DNA from: JALZOC01 sp035758845
GTDB taxonomy: Bacteria > Acidobacteriota > Vicinamibacteria > Vicinamibacterales > 2-12-FULL-66-21
DNA: 64,000 nucleotides
Assembly (NCBI GenBank): GCA_035758845.1
Contig: DASTVZ010000172.1
Span: forward strand, 1-64,000
Reading direction: 5' to 3'
A program made the translations under genes and the position numbers. Of the stretch, positions 18,563 through 26,916 are shown piece after piece. Within the stretch, counting starts at the first letter, position 1, and every line of letters begins with the position of its first letter. The notes under the pieces were generated by a model that had not been told where the DNA came from, searched no databases, and saw only the letters and a program-made list of their open reading frames with translations.

Positions 18563-19309
18563 TTAATTATCCTTCGTATACGCCTCGCGCAGATGCACGG
18601 GAGCCTTGGCCCGGGCGCGCAAGCGAAGATTGATCATCTCGACGAATACAGAAAAGCCCATCGCGAAGTAGATGTAGCCCTTCGGGATGTGCTGTCCGAA
18701 GCCTTCGAGCAGGAGCGACATGCCGATCAGAAGCAGGAAGCTCAGAGCCAGCATCTTGACCGTCGGGTGCTTGTGGACAAAGGTGCTGATCGGCTCCGCG
18801 GCCAGCATCATGATCGCGACCGATAGGATCACGGCAGCAATCATCACCCACACCTGGTCCACCATCCCTACGGCGGTAATCACCGAATCGAGCGAGAACA
18901 CGATGTCGAGGAGCATGATCTGCATGATCACGCTCGCGAACGACGCTGCCACGCGCCCGGACCCATGGCCTTCCTCCCCTTCGAGCCGCTCGTGAATCTC
19001 AAACGTGCTCTTGGCGATCAGAAACAGTCCGCCGCCGATAAGTATGAGGTCACGACCGGTGACAGGGTGCTCCAGCGCGGTGAACAGCGGGGTCGTCAGT
19101 TTGATGATCCATGCGAGCGAAAACAACAGGAGCACGCGCGTGACCATGGCCCCGAGCAGCCCCACCCGGCGCGCGCGGGCCTGCTGCTCGGACGGCAGCT
19201 TCCCCGACAGAATCGAGATGAAGATGATGTTGTCGACGCCAAGGACAATCTCGAGGAAAGTGAGCGTCGCGAAGGCGATCAAGGTTCCCGGTTCGAATGG
19301 CCAGTCCAT
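18563..19309 (-). CDS. TerC-family integral membrane protein
   Basis: 248 residues with about seven membrane helices. The family signature LEIVLGVDNIIFISIL appears in helix 1 and is repeated as LLDIVFSLDSVITAVGMV in the second half, giving the paired acidic residues of TerC proteins. The family includes tellurite-resistance TerC and Alx/MeeF-type manganese exporters that help metallate secreted proteins; the GVDNI...SLDSV pair fits a metal-ion transporter. The upstream 77 nt show no riboswitch that I can identify. It probably stands alone. Confidence 0.88.
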   Translation of the reverse strand: MDWPFEPGTLIAFATLTFLEIVLGVDNIIFISILSGKLPSEQQARARRVGLLGAMVTRVLLLFSLAWIIKLTTPLFTALEHPVTGRDLILIGGGLFLIAKSTFEIHERLEGEEGHGSGRVAASFASVIMQIMLLDIVFSLDSVITAVGMVDQVWVMIAAVILSVAIMMLAAEPISTFVHKHPTVKMLALSFLLLIGMSLLLEGFGQHIPKGYIYFAMGFSVFVEMINLRLRARAKAPVHLREAYTKDN

Positions 19310-19386
19310 GGCGATGTCATTCCTCTTGTCAAAAAAGCGCTTGAGCGGCGCGGTCGTATTTCAGTAAAGGACGACAGGGTAAGCGA

Positions 19387-21444
19387 TCAGACGCCGAACA
19401 ATTCCGAATCCCACTCCAATCCTAGTTCGGATGGCGGACCCATGAATCCGAGGAGCGCCGAGGCAGCAACCACCGCGGGACTCGCGAGGTAACCCTCGCC
19501 GCCGAGCCCCATGCGGTTCTGCCAGTTGCGGTTGAACGAGGTGATGGCGCGTTGCCCCGGCGCAAGCGCATCCGGCCCCTGACCGAAGCACGGGCCGCAC
19601 CATGACTGGCGAATCTGACCACCAACGGAGCGAAATACCTCAGCGATCGATTCACCACCGAGGCGTGGATCCGGACACTCGATCTGACGTCCGACGCCGC
19701 CCGATCCTGGGAAAATCGCAAACTCGCGCTCGACCCGTTTCGCGCCGGCCTTGCGCGCGGCGCGCAGCACGAACGCCGCCTGTAACAGGTCGTCGTAACT
19801 CCCGTTCGTGCATGAACCGATCAAGGCTTTATCGAACGTCACGCGCTCACGCGCGACTTCTTCGGCAGGAAACGCGTTGCCCGGACTGAACGGCTTCGCG
19901 ATCATCGGACGTACTTCGACGAGGTCGATCGTCTCATCGATTTCATAGACGGCGTCTTCACCCGCAGTGATCGGCGGGTACGGCAGATCGGTGATCCCTT
20001 TCCGCCGATACCACTCATACGTGATCTCGTCTGCCGCGAAGATACCGTTGAGGGCTTCCGCCTCTGCCATCATGTTCGCGATCGTATTGCGGTAGGCAAT
20101 TGGCAGCTGACCATCGGCGTCGACGAGTTCGACCGACATTCCCTGCGATTGCCCGGCGCCCCATCTCCGCAATAGCTCGAGGACAATGTCTTTGCCACCA
20201 ACCCAGGGCTGGAGGCGGCCGCGAAAGACGACGCGACGTTGGCGCGCAAGCGTGAAGTAAATGTAGCCCGTGGACCAGCCAAAGCCGAGCGTCGTCGATC
20301 CCACACCAATCCCCACGGCACCGTATGCGCCGTACGCCCGGCTGTGTGAGTCGGCACCGGGAATGAATTGTCCCGGCATCACCAGGCCCTGTTCGGGGAA
20401 GTAAAAATGAAAAATCCCGTCACCCGGTGTCGCGTAGTACGGCTTGTTGATTCCGTGAAGCTCGGCGAACTGTCGCCCGATTCCTGTCTGCTTCTCGTCA
20501 GCCTCGACACCCGTGAACACGAAGTGATCGTTGGCAATCGCCGCCTGCCGCGGATGAATCGTATTGCCGCCGGTGATCTGATTGAACGTGTGGATGGCAA
20601 ACGGCGCCGTGCCATCGGACGCGGGCAGGAGGTCGGCATATACGCGAAGCGTCGTTCCCGGTTTCAATTCATCGGGCCGCAGCCGTTTGTCGACGCGATG
20701 CGCCCAGACGATTTGCTCCGTCGTGGTCATTCGTTGCGCCGACTGTTTGTCTGGCCAGTCGATCGACGGCGTCGAGAGTACCGACGACTTGAACTCGCGC
20801 CGGCCAACCTCGAAGATCCCGCCGCTGCGCCGAATGTCCTCTTCTTTATCGGAGAGCGGCACCGGTTCGTACGTCCGGCCGCGCGTCACGTTGCTCAGAC
20901 GCCGGGTCACAGGATCGAAACTGAACCGGTCACCATCCTGGGCTTCAGCCACGGCTTCAGGACTTTGAACGACGTGCAGCCCGAGGTTGAAGCTGTTGCG
21001 GCGAAAGATATCGCCCATGTTCTGCCCGCAGACGATGACCATCTGCAATCCGGCTTCTTCGGCGACTCCTTTCAGCCCCGCCGGACTCATTTCCCGCGAC
21101 GAGCCGATCGCAAATCGATCGCCCGCGATGATGAAGTTCTCTCCGCGATGCACACGCTCGCGAAAATCAGGCATCAGGTAGCGAAACGATCCTGCTTTCC
21201 ATCTCTCGTCCAGCGTGTCGAGGCTCTCCGATACGCAGTCGGCTGCCGGTGTGATCTGATCGGTGTCAATCGCGTCACGCTTCTTCGCGAACCTGGTGCC
21301 GGGCAGGCTCATCGGATCCCAGAACACGAGCGCTCTGCCGGTGATGACTCCGGCCGGCTTCGCCTCCGAGGCGTGTGAAGGAGGATCAGGCAACACCTCC
21401 GGTGTGACCCCGCGCTTCAACCTGGCCGCTTCAATCGTGTGCAT
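19387..21444 (-). CDS. Aconitase/isopropylmalate-isomerase family enzyme with swivel domain first
   Basis: 685 residues. The order is reversed relative to aconitase A: residues about 30-205 are the LeuD/swivel domain (DTDQITPAADCVSE ... IIAGDRFAIGSSREM) and the rest the LeuC/catalytic domain, with ATPGDGIFHFYFPEQ, GADSHSRAYGAYGAVGIGVG, the cluster cysteine of IGSCTNGS and the C-x-x-C pair in SWCGPCFGQGPD. All three Fe-S cysteines are present. It is distinct from the AcnA-type enzyme at 37260-40001. Possible substrates are citrate, isopropylmalate, homocitrate or methylcitrate; sequence alone does not decide. ATG at 21444 preferred to a TTG three codons upstream. Confidence 0.8.
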   Translation of the reverse strand: MHTIEAARLKRGVTPEVLPDPPSHASEAKPAGVITGRALVFWDPMSLPGTRFAKKRDAIDTDQITPAADCVSESLDTLDERWKAGSFRYLMPDFRERVHRGENFIIAGDRFAIGSSREMSPAGLKGVAEEAGLQMVIVCGQNMGDIFRRNSFNLGLHVVQSPEAVAEAQDGDRFSFDPVTRRLSNVTRGRTYEPVPLSDKEEDIRRSGGIFEVGRREFKSSVLSTPSIDWPDKQSAQRMTTTEQIVWAHRVDKRLRPDELKPGTTLRVYADLLPASDGTAPFAIHTFNQITGGNTIHPRQAAIANDHFVFTGVEADEKQTGIGRQFAELHGINKPYYATPGDGIFHFYFPEQGLVMPGQFIPGADSHSRAYGAYGAVGIGVGSTTLGFGWSTGYIYFTLARQRRVVFRGRLQPWVGGKDIVLELLRRWGAGQSQGMSVELVDADGQLPIAYRNTIANMMAEAEALNGIFAADEITYEWYRRKGITDLPYPPITAGEDAVYEIDETIDLVEVRPMIAKPFSPGNAFPAEEVARERVTFDKALIGSCTNGSYDDLLQAAFVLRAARKAGAKRVEREFAIFPGSGGVGRQIECPDPRLGGESIAEVFRSVGGQIRQSWCGPCFGQGPDALAPGQRAITSFNRNWQNRMGLGGEGYLASPAVVAASALLGFMGPPSELGLEWDSELFGV

Positions 21445-21455
21445 ACGCTCCAATG

Positions 21456-21671
21456 CTAACAGGGCTCTGTCGGATTGCCAGGTTGGTGGCCGTCACAGCG
21501 AAGAACCGGCAGCGGTGGGTAGCGTGGGAAGCGTGTGTCGGTGAACGACAGTTCGCACAGGTAGAACTCCGACCCGCGCGCACTCCGCACGATGCGGGCG
21601 TGGGCGCAATCGGCACAAAGCCCGACGCGCTGATCACGCGCTTGCCCGGACCTGCGCGGATCGTTCATCAT
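21456..21671 (-). CDS. Small four-cysteine protein, uncharacterised
   Basis: 71 residues. A CADC pair near residue 19 and two later cysteines (YLCEL and VLRCDG) resemble a zinc-ribbon. The reading LCADCAHARIVRSARGS, then FYLCELSFTDTRFPRYPPLP, matches a widespread family of short hypothetical bacterial proteins. It starts 6 nt from the divergent apaG start and ends 11 nt before the aconitase-family gene, with which it may be co-transcribed. Function unknown. Confidence 0.65.
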   Translation of the reverse strand: MMNDPRRSGQARDQRVGLCADCAHARIVRSARGSEFYLCELSFTDTRFPRYPPLPVLRCDGHQPGNPTEPC

Positions 21672-21677
21672 GAATCC

Positions 21678-22067
21678 ATGTTCATTTCGGAAGCGCTCAC
21701 CCGCGGCGTGCGCATCAAGGTGCAGTCCGAGTATTCAGCCGATCAGTCCGCGCCGGCGAAGAATCAATGGTTCTTTCTCTATACCGTGACCATCTCGAAT
21801 GAGGGCTTGGAAACGGTCCAGTTGCTGACGCGGCACTGGATCATCACCGATGGGACCGGTCACATCGAAGAAGTGCGCGGTCCCGGCGTCGTCGGCAAAC
21901 AGCCAACCATCAAGCCCGGAGAATCGTTCGAATACACGTCGGGGTGTCCGCTCTCGACGCCGTTCGGGGTGATGGAAGGCACCTATCAAATGGTGACGCA
22001 GAGCGGTGATCGATTCGACGCCAAGATCGCACCGTTCACACTCAGCGAGCCCTACACCGTTCACTAA
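21678..22067 (+). CDS. apaG: ApaG-family protein
   Basis: 129 residues, the usual ApaG length. Diagnostic segments: TRGVRIKVQSEYSADQS, FFLYTVTISNEG, LLTRHWIITDGTGHIEEVRG, GVVGKQPTIKPGESFEYTSG and GTYQMV. ApaG has a fibronectin-III-like fold and is linked to Co/Mg resistance and, in some bacteria, to dinucleoside tetraphosphate metabolism with ApaH; its molecular role is not settled. No ksgA or apaH is adjacent. The ATG is set by homology to the family start MFISEALT. Confidence 0.92.
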   Translation: MFISEALTRGVRIKVQSEYSADQSAPAKNQWFFLYTVTISNEGLETVQLLTRHWIITDGTGHIEEVRGPGVVGKQPTIKPGESFEYTSGCPLSTPFGVMEGTYQMVTQSGDRFDAKIAPFTLSEPYTVH

Positions 22068-22073
22068 AATCAT

Positions 22074-22175
22074 CCGAGGGGCTTTGCCCCTCGGACTCCC
22101 CAACACGCTCTCTCGCGAGCAGCTTCGTCGGCTCGCTCCGTTCGCGTGGCTCGCTTCGCTGCGCTCGCTCGCGTC
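22074..22175. repeat. CCGAGGGG hairpin module plus GC-rich tail, copy 2
   Basis: Perfect hairpin CCGAGGGG (22074-22081), loop CTTTG, CCCCTCGG (22087-22094), 6 nt after the apaG stop, then GACTCCCC, ACACGCT and a CGCTCGCTT-type tail. It has the same module order as 9688-9790. The hairpin may help terminate apaG, although no T-run follows. Confidence 0.7.
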
Positions 22176-22194
22176 GTCCTCCGCAGAGCTTTGA

Positions 22195-22794
22195 TCACCG
22201 CGTCTCGTCGACAAACGTCGCGTCAAGAGCAAGTGCGTCGGCGAGCAGGTCGAGATATTTTGTTCGCGAGATCTCGATCGCGCCAAATTGCTCGAGGTGT
22301 GGTGTCACCCATTGAATGTCGAGTAAACGAAATCCGCGGGAACGCAGCCTGTCGACGAGGGCCGCCAGCGCCACCTTGGATGCATCGGTCGCGTAATGGA
22401 ACATCGATTCTCCGAAGAACGCCCCTGCGAGCGCGACACCATAGAGTCCCCCGACAAGGCGGTCGCCCTGCCATGCTTCGACCGAATGTGCGATGCCGAG
22501 GCGGTGCAGCTCGACATAACTTTCGCGAATCTCGTCGTTGATCCACGTCCCGGGATCATCGTCATTCCGATCGGTTTCCGCACACGCGCGCATGACCGCC
22601 TCGAAATCACGATCGATATCGACGGTGAACTTTCGGCTGCGGATGACACGCGCGAGTCGCGACGGGACGTGAAAGCCATCGAGCGGAATCACGCCACGCG
22701 GATCCGGCGAGTACCAGCGGATTTCGCCATCATCGACGGCCATGGGAAACCAACCGCTGCTGTAGGCGGAAACCAGCAGCCCCGAAGGGATCAT
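22195..22794 (-). CDS. aat: Leucyl/phenylalanyl-tRNA--protein transferase
   Basis: 199 residues. Signature segments are GLLVSAYSSGWFPMAVDD near the N-terminus, WYSPDPRGVIPL, GIAHSVEAWQGDRLVGGLYGVALAGAFFGESMF (here given as HSVEAWQGDRLVGGLYG and GAFFGESMF) and LLDIQWVTPHLEQFGAIEI. Aat adds Leu or Phe to proteins with N-terminal Arg or Lys, creating N-end-rule degrons for ClpS/ClpAP. It follows the MacB-like permease by 6 nt in the same direction. Neither clpA nor clpS is in the window. Confidence 0.95.
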   Translation of the reverse strand: MIPSGLLVSAYSSGWFPMAVDDGEIRWYSPDPRGVIPLDGFHVPSRLARVIRSRKFTVDIDRDFEAVMRACAETDRNDDDPGTWINDEIRESYVELHRLGIAHSVEAWQGDRLVGGLYGVALAGAFFGESMFHYATDASKVALAALVDRLRSRGFRLLDIQWVTPHLEQFGAIEISRTKYLDLLADALALDATFVDETR

Positions 22795-22800
22795 GACCAG

Positions 22801-25236
22801 CTACTCGGCACGCAGCGCGACCGCGGGATCAACGCGCATCGCGCGGCGGGCCGGGGCGAGGCAGCCGAGCAGTGCAGCAGCGAGCAAAATTGCGGGAGCG
22901 AGGACAAAGGTGATTGTGTCCCGCGCATCGACGCCAAAGAGCAGCGTTTCCAGAAATCGGGTGAGCAGAAGCGCAGCGCCGACACCGATTGCAATGCCGA
23001 GGACGACGAGACGGAGCCCCTCACTCAGCACCAGGCCGACGAGATTCGCTGGCCGGGCACCGAGCGCGAGGCGCAGGCCCATCTCGTGAATCCGTTCTGC
23101 GACCGAATACGACACAACCGCATACAAGCCCACCACTGCAAGGGCGACGGCAAGGGCAGCAAAGACGCCAATCAGGGCCATTTGAAATCGACGGTTGGCG
23201 ACCGAGGTTGTCACGATCTGCTGCATCGTCCGAACCCGGGCAATCGGCTGATTCGGATCGAGCGCCTGCACCGCCTGCCGCGCGGACGCAACAAGCAGCG
23301 TCGGATCGCCGTACGACCGCAGCACAACTGCCATCTGCTCCTTCGGATCCTGACTGAAGTACACGTACACCTGAGGACGGAGTGCACGATCCAACCCTGT
23401 GTAACGCGTGTCGCCGACGACGCCGGCGACTGTGTACCAGACGCCGTCGCGATCGTAGTTCGTGAGTTTTAGACGATGGCCGACGGCGGGACGGCCGGGC
23501 CAGGCAGACCGCGCCATGGTTTGATTAATCCACACACGCGGAGCACCGGGTGACGGTTGAATGGAATCACCTTCGAGCAACGGGATCCCGAGGGCTTCGA
23601 AGTAGCCAGCGGTGATCACGCGGTAGTCGGAAATGATCTCGTGGCCCGGCTGCGGCCGCGGCTGCCCCTCCGCGGTCACTGGCAGCAGGTTCTCACTGCC
23701 ACTGAGCGGCACACCCGAAGTCAACCCCGCAGCTTCGACACCGGGAAGCGACGCCAGACGCTCGATCAAGGACAGGAAAAACGTCGACGCGCGCGCCGGC
23801 GTGTATGCCGTCTTCGGCAGCGCAATCTCCATCGTCAGAATGCGATCGGTGCGAAAGCCGGTGTTCACGTGAATCAAGCGGACGAACGTTTGAACCAAAA
23901 GGACCGATCCGATCAACAACGTCACCGCAAGTGCGACCTCGAAAACGACCAGCGTGTTGCGCGTGCGCGCTGCGCCTCTTCCCCCCATCATCCCCCGCGA
24001 TCCTTCACGCAATCCCTCGGCGGTGTCGTAGCGTGTGCCGTGCCAGGCGGGAACGGCGCCGAAGAGCATCGCGGTCACGAGGGACAGGACGAGTGTGAAC
24101 AGGAGAACGTGCCAGTCGAGACCTGTTTGCGCCGCGGTTGGCAACGAGGCTGGCGCCATCGTGAGCAGCGCGCGCAGCATCCACCAGGCAATAGCCAGTC
24201 CTGCGAGCCCTCCTGCTCCGGCGAGCAACATGCTTTCAGCCAGCGATGTCCAAACCAGCGTCGACCGCGGCGCGCCAAGCGCGTAGCGAACAGAAATCTC
24301 CCGCTGCCGCGCGGTCGTTCTCACCAGCAGCAGGTTCGCAACGTTGGCGCAGGCGATGAGCAGGACCACCCCGACGGCGGTGAGCAAGGCCACCAGGGCC
24401 GGCCTGAGCGATCCGACGAGTTGCTCACGGAGCGTCATCACACGGACCGTCCAGCCCGCATTCGTCGCGGGAAAGTCGCGCGCAATGTCGGCGGCTATCT
24501 TGGCGAGATCGGCCTGCGCGTCGCTCGGGGTGAGGCCGCGCTTCAGGCGTCCGATGAGCGCGAGGCTCTTACCGCCGCGATTCCGGCGTTGCTCCGGCGT
24601 CAGCACGTCGAGGGTCCACACCACGGGACTCAGCGAAAACCCGAACCCTTGCGGCAGCTCGCCCGCCGCCGGAAAACGAAACCAGTCGGGAAGTACGCCC
24701 AGGATGGTGGCTGGTTCACCATTCAGCGACACCACGCGCCCACTTACGTCTGGATCGGACGCAAAGCTTCGACGCCACAGGCTGTGAGCGATCAGCATCA
24801 CGCGACCGCGTCCCTCGTCGCCCAGTTGAAAACTGCGACCGACGACCGGCTGTACGCCGAGGACCTCAAAGAACTCCGCGCTCACCCGTACGGCGCCAAT
24901 ACGCTCGGGCTCGCCGCGCCCGGTCAGATTCAGCTGCTCGGTGCGCATCGAGGCAAAGCGCTCGAACGTCCGGTTGCCGGAGTAGTAGTCGAGAAAATCA
25001 GCGGCAGACGCCGGCAGTCGGTCGAAGCCGAGCCGCTGTTGGATGTCGGTGCTGAACTCCCAGGGCATGAGAATGCGATCCGCCTCGGGATACGGAAGCG
25101 GCTGCAGGAGAACGCCGTCAACGACACGGAAGATTGCGGCGTTGGCTCCCAGTCCCAGGGCCAGCGCCATGATCGAGAGCGCCGCAAAGCCCGGCCGCCG
25201 GATCAACGCGCGAATCGCGTATTTGAAACTCTGCAA
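22801..25236 (-). CDS. MacB/FtsX-type ABC transporter permease (acidobacterial duplicated-permease family)
   Basis: 811 residues. One N-terminal helix (RRPGFAALSIMALALGLGAN) is followed by a MacB periplasmic core domain (AIFRVVDGVLLQPLPYPEAD ... FFEVLGVQPVVGRSF), three helices, a second N-terminal-like helix, another core domain (NTGFRTDRILTMEIALP) and three closing helices, ending PARRAMRVDPAVALRAE. This duplicated layout is greatly expanded in Acidobacteria. The ATPase partner is not in the window. The start is a TTG at 25236 with AAAGG just upstream; there is no good ATG nearby. Substrate unknown. Confidence 0.9.
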   Translation of the reverse strand: MQSFKYAIRALIRRPGFAALSIMALALGLGANAAIFRVVDGVLLQPLPYPEADRILMPWEFSTDIQQRLGFDRLPASAADFLDYYSGNRTFERFASMRTEQLNLTGRGEPERIGAVRVSAEFFEVLGVQPVVGRSFQLGDEGRGRVMLIAHSLWRRSFASDPDVSGRVVSLNGEPATILGVLPDWFRFPAAGELPQGFGFSLSPVVWTLDVLTPEQRRNRGGKSLALIGRLKRGLTPSDAQADLAKIAADIARDFPATNAGWTVRVMTLREQLVGSLRPALVALLTAVGVVLLIACANVANLLLVRTTARQREISVRYALGAPRSTLVWTSLAESMLLAGAGGLAGLAIAWWMLRALLTMAPASLPTAAQTGLDWHVLLFTLVLSLVTAMLFGAVPAWHGTRYDTAEGLREGSRGMMGGRGAARTRNTLVVFEVALAVTLLIGSVLLVQTFVRLIHVNTGFRTDRILTMEIALPKTAYTPARASTFFLSLIERLASLPGVEAAGLTSGVPLSGSENLLPVTAEGQPRPQPGHEIISDYRVITAGYFEALGIPLLEGDSIQPSPGAPRVWINQTMARSAWPGRPAVGHRLKLTNYDRDGVWYTVAGVVGDTRYTGLDRALRPQVYVYFSQDPKEQMAVVLRSYGDPTLLVASARQAVQALDPNQPIARVRTMQQIVTTSVANRRFQMALIGVFAALAVALAVVGLYAVVSYSVAERIHEMGLRLALGARPANLVGLVLSEGLRLVVLGIAIGVGAALLLTRFLETLLFGVDARDTITFVLAPAILLAAALLGCLAPARRAMRVDPAVALRAE

Positions 25237-25302
25237 GGCCTTTGGGTAACCGAATCTCTATTCTGTATGATGGCGAGTTGAGCCTCAAAGGAGAAACGAT
25301 AC

Positions 25303-25674
25303 GTGCCCAAGCTGACAGTCGAAGGATTCGGAACGTTTGACGTCGAGAACGGCAAGCGACTCGTGCTCGCGCTCGAGCAGGACGCACGCGTCGACCAGCT
25401 GCACGCCTGCGGCGGCAACGCTCGTTGTACGACTTGCCGCGTCGAATTCATCGAGGGGGAACCCACGAGAATGACGGTGGCGGAGAAACAGGTGCTCCTG
25501 GCAAAGGGAGCAGTCGGCGTGCGGTTGTCGTGTCAAATCGTCTGCGATCACGACATGAAGGTCCGCGCCATCAGCCGTCTCGCCGGCAGCGGGCGTCCCG
25601 ATCCAGGACCGACACCGGCGTCTTATATCACCCCGCCAGTGGAGTGGAGTGAGCCGCACATTACTGATCGGTAG
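25303..25674 (+). CDS. 2Fe-2S ferredoxin (plant/Isc-type fold)
   Basis: 123 residues. Cluster ligands C36-x5-C42-x2-C45 (HACGGNARCTTCRVEF) and C77 (RLSCQIVC) fit a [2Fe-2S] ferredoxin; C81 is an extra cysteine. A C-terminal tail rich in Pro (GRPDPGPTPASYITPPVEW) extends past the fold. GTG start with AAAGGAG 10 nt upstream. It stands divergently from the permease gene with a 66-nt gap and has no oxidoreductase partner beside it. Confidence 0.9.
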   Translation: MPKLTVEGFGTFDVENGKRLVLALEQDARVDQLHACGGNARCTTCRVEFIEGEPTRMTVAEKQVLLAKGAVGVRLSCQIVCDHDMKVRAISRLAGSGRPDPGPTPASYITPPVEWSEPHITDR

Positions 25675-25676
25675 CT

Positions 25677-25775
25677 CTCGGCTCTCGGCTTCTGGCTTCT
25701 GGCTTCTGGCTTTCGTGCTCATGGAAGGTAGAAAAAGCCAACAGCCCAGCAGCCAACAGCCGGCAGCCAACAGCT
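25677..25775. repeat. CTTCTGG / CAGCCAACAGC word repeat
   Basis: GGCTTCTGGCTTCTGGCTT words followed by AACAGCCCAGCAGCCAACAGC words between the convergent ferredoxin and epimerase genes. Similar CCAGAAGC / GGCTCTTGGC words occur at 59655-59748 and 17590-17615. No coding sequence is supported here. Confidence 0.6.
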
Positions 25776-26795
25776 TCAGTTCCCATACCGCCTTCGAATC
25801 ATCGGCACCAGATACTCGTCGAGCGCCCGATCGAAGTCGTAGCGCGGCGCGAAACCCCAGTCGCGACGCGCGGTCGAGTCGTCGACGTCAGCGGGCCAGG
25901 TGTCGACGATTCCCTGTCGCTGTCGATCGACGTCCCACTCAATCTGGGCCGCGGGAAACGCTTCGAGCACGCGTGTGCGGAATTCCACGGCTGACGGGTT
26001 GAAGGCCGCGACATTGTATTCGGTCCGGGACAGTTGTTCGCGCGGCGCCGCCGCCAGCGTCACCAACGCGTCGACGCCGTCCGGCATCGCCATGAAGGGG
26101 ATTCGCGTATCCTCGCGGACGAAGCATTCATACCGCTCCCCTCTTGCGGCCGCATGAATCATCTCCGGCGCATAATCCGACGTGCCGCCCGACGGCATCG
26201 TCACGGCGGAAATCAGACCGGGAAAGCGAACGCTGCGAAAATCGACTCGCCCACTCGCGGTCTCCGGGGCCAATTGTTTGTAGTACCTCGCGTAATATCG
26301 TCCGAGCTGTTCGCAATACAGTTTGTTGCAGCCGTACATCGTCGTGGGATGCGTCCACTCGTCTTCCTTCACTTTACCGGCAGCGGCCTTGGTTTGCCGA
26401 TCGGGAAGGCCATACACCGCAATCGATGAGGGATACATGAACACGACCGGGCGGCCGTGAGACTCGGCCTCGTGCTGCGCGAACTCGAGCAGATTCAGGG
26501 TGCCCTCAACGTTGACCTGATGCGCGGTCATCGGCGTGAATTCTGCTCGCGTCGAAAGCAGCGCGGCAAGATGAAAGACGAGTTCGACGCGGAACTCCGC
26601 CAGCACGCGTTCCAGCAATCCGCGATCGAGAATCGAACCGGTAATTTCCCGATCGACCTTCGCCGCGATTGACGAATCGAGCCGATTCAGATCGAGCGTA
26701 ACGATCCCGCGATCGCCCTTTTCGGCCAGGCGATCGATCAGCCCATGACCAATCTCGCCGCCTGCGCCGGTGATGAGAACAACTGGTTTGCGCAC
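25776..26795 (-). CDS. NAD-dependent epimerase/dehydratase (extended SDR)
   Basis: 339 residues. Glycine motif VVLITGAGGEIGHGL, LFHLAALLS-type middle (VFHLAALLSTRAEF), catalytic YGCNK (Y-x3-K) and PSSIAVYG serine region define an extended SDR. It most resembles L-threonine 3-dehydrogenase-like / UDP-sugar epimerase proteins (RFPGLISAVTMPSGGTSDYAPEM, here RFPGLISAVTMPSGGTSDYA). GTG at 26795 is preferred: TATAAT lies 6 nt upstream and codons beyond it read through promoter sequence. It is divergent from the M64 peptidase gene. Confidence 0.85.
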   Translation of the reverse strand: MRKPVVLITGAGGEIGHGLIDRLAEKGDRGIVTLDLNRLDSSIAAKVDREITGSILDRGLLERVLAEFRVELVFHLAALLSTRAEFTPMTAHQVNVEGTLNLLEFAQHEAESHGRPVVFMYPSSIAVYGLPDRQTKAAAGKVKEDEWTHPTTMYGCNKLYCEQLGRYYARYYKQLAPETASGRVDFRSVRFPGLISAVTMPSGGTSDYAPEMIHAAARGERYECFVREDTRIPFMAMPDGVDALVTLAAAPREQLSRTEYNVAAFNPSAVEFRTRVLEAFPAAQIEWDVDRQRQGIVDTWPADVDDSTARRDWGFAPRYDFDRALDEYLVPMIRRRYGN

Positions 26796-26916
26796 CGAGA
26801 AATTATAGTTGCGGTCGAATTTGAACAGGAGAAACGGGAGAAACAGGAGTCGATGTTGTACGCTTGAAGAATAGAGTGCTCTCGTTTCTCTCGTTCTCCT
26901 GTTAAAGGCTCGTGCC

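Noticed and set aside
19310..19386. yybP-ykoY manganese riboswitch before the TerC gene
   Set aside because: TerC genes are often controlled this way, but the 77-nt leader shows none of the conserved loops that I could recognise.
23557..25281. Long plus-strand frame opposite the MacB-like permease gene
   Set aside because: Composition is Arg/Gln/His-rich antisense translation; the permease frame has clear motifs throughout.
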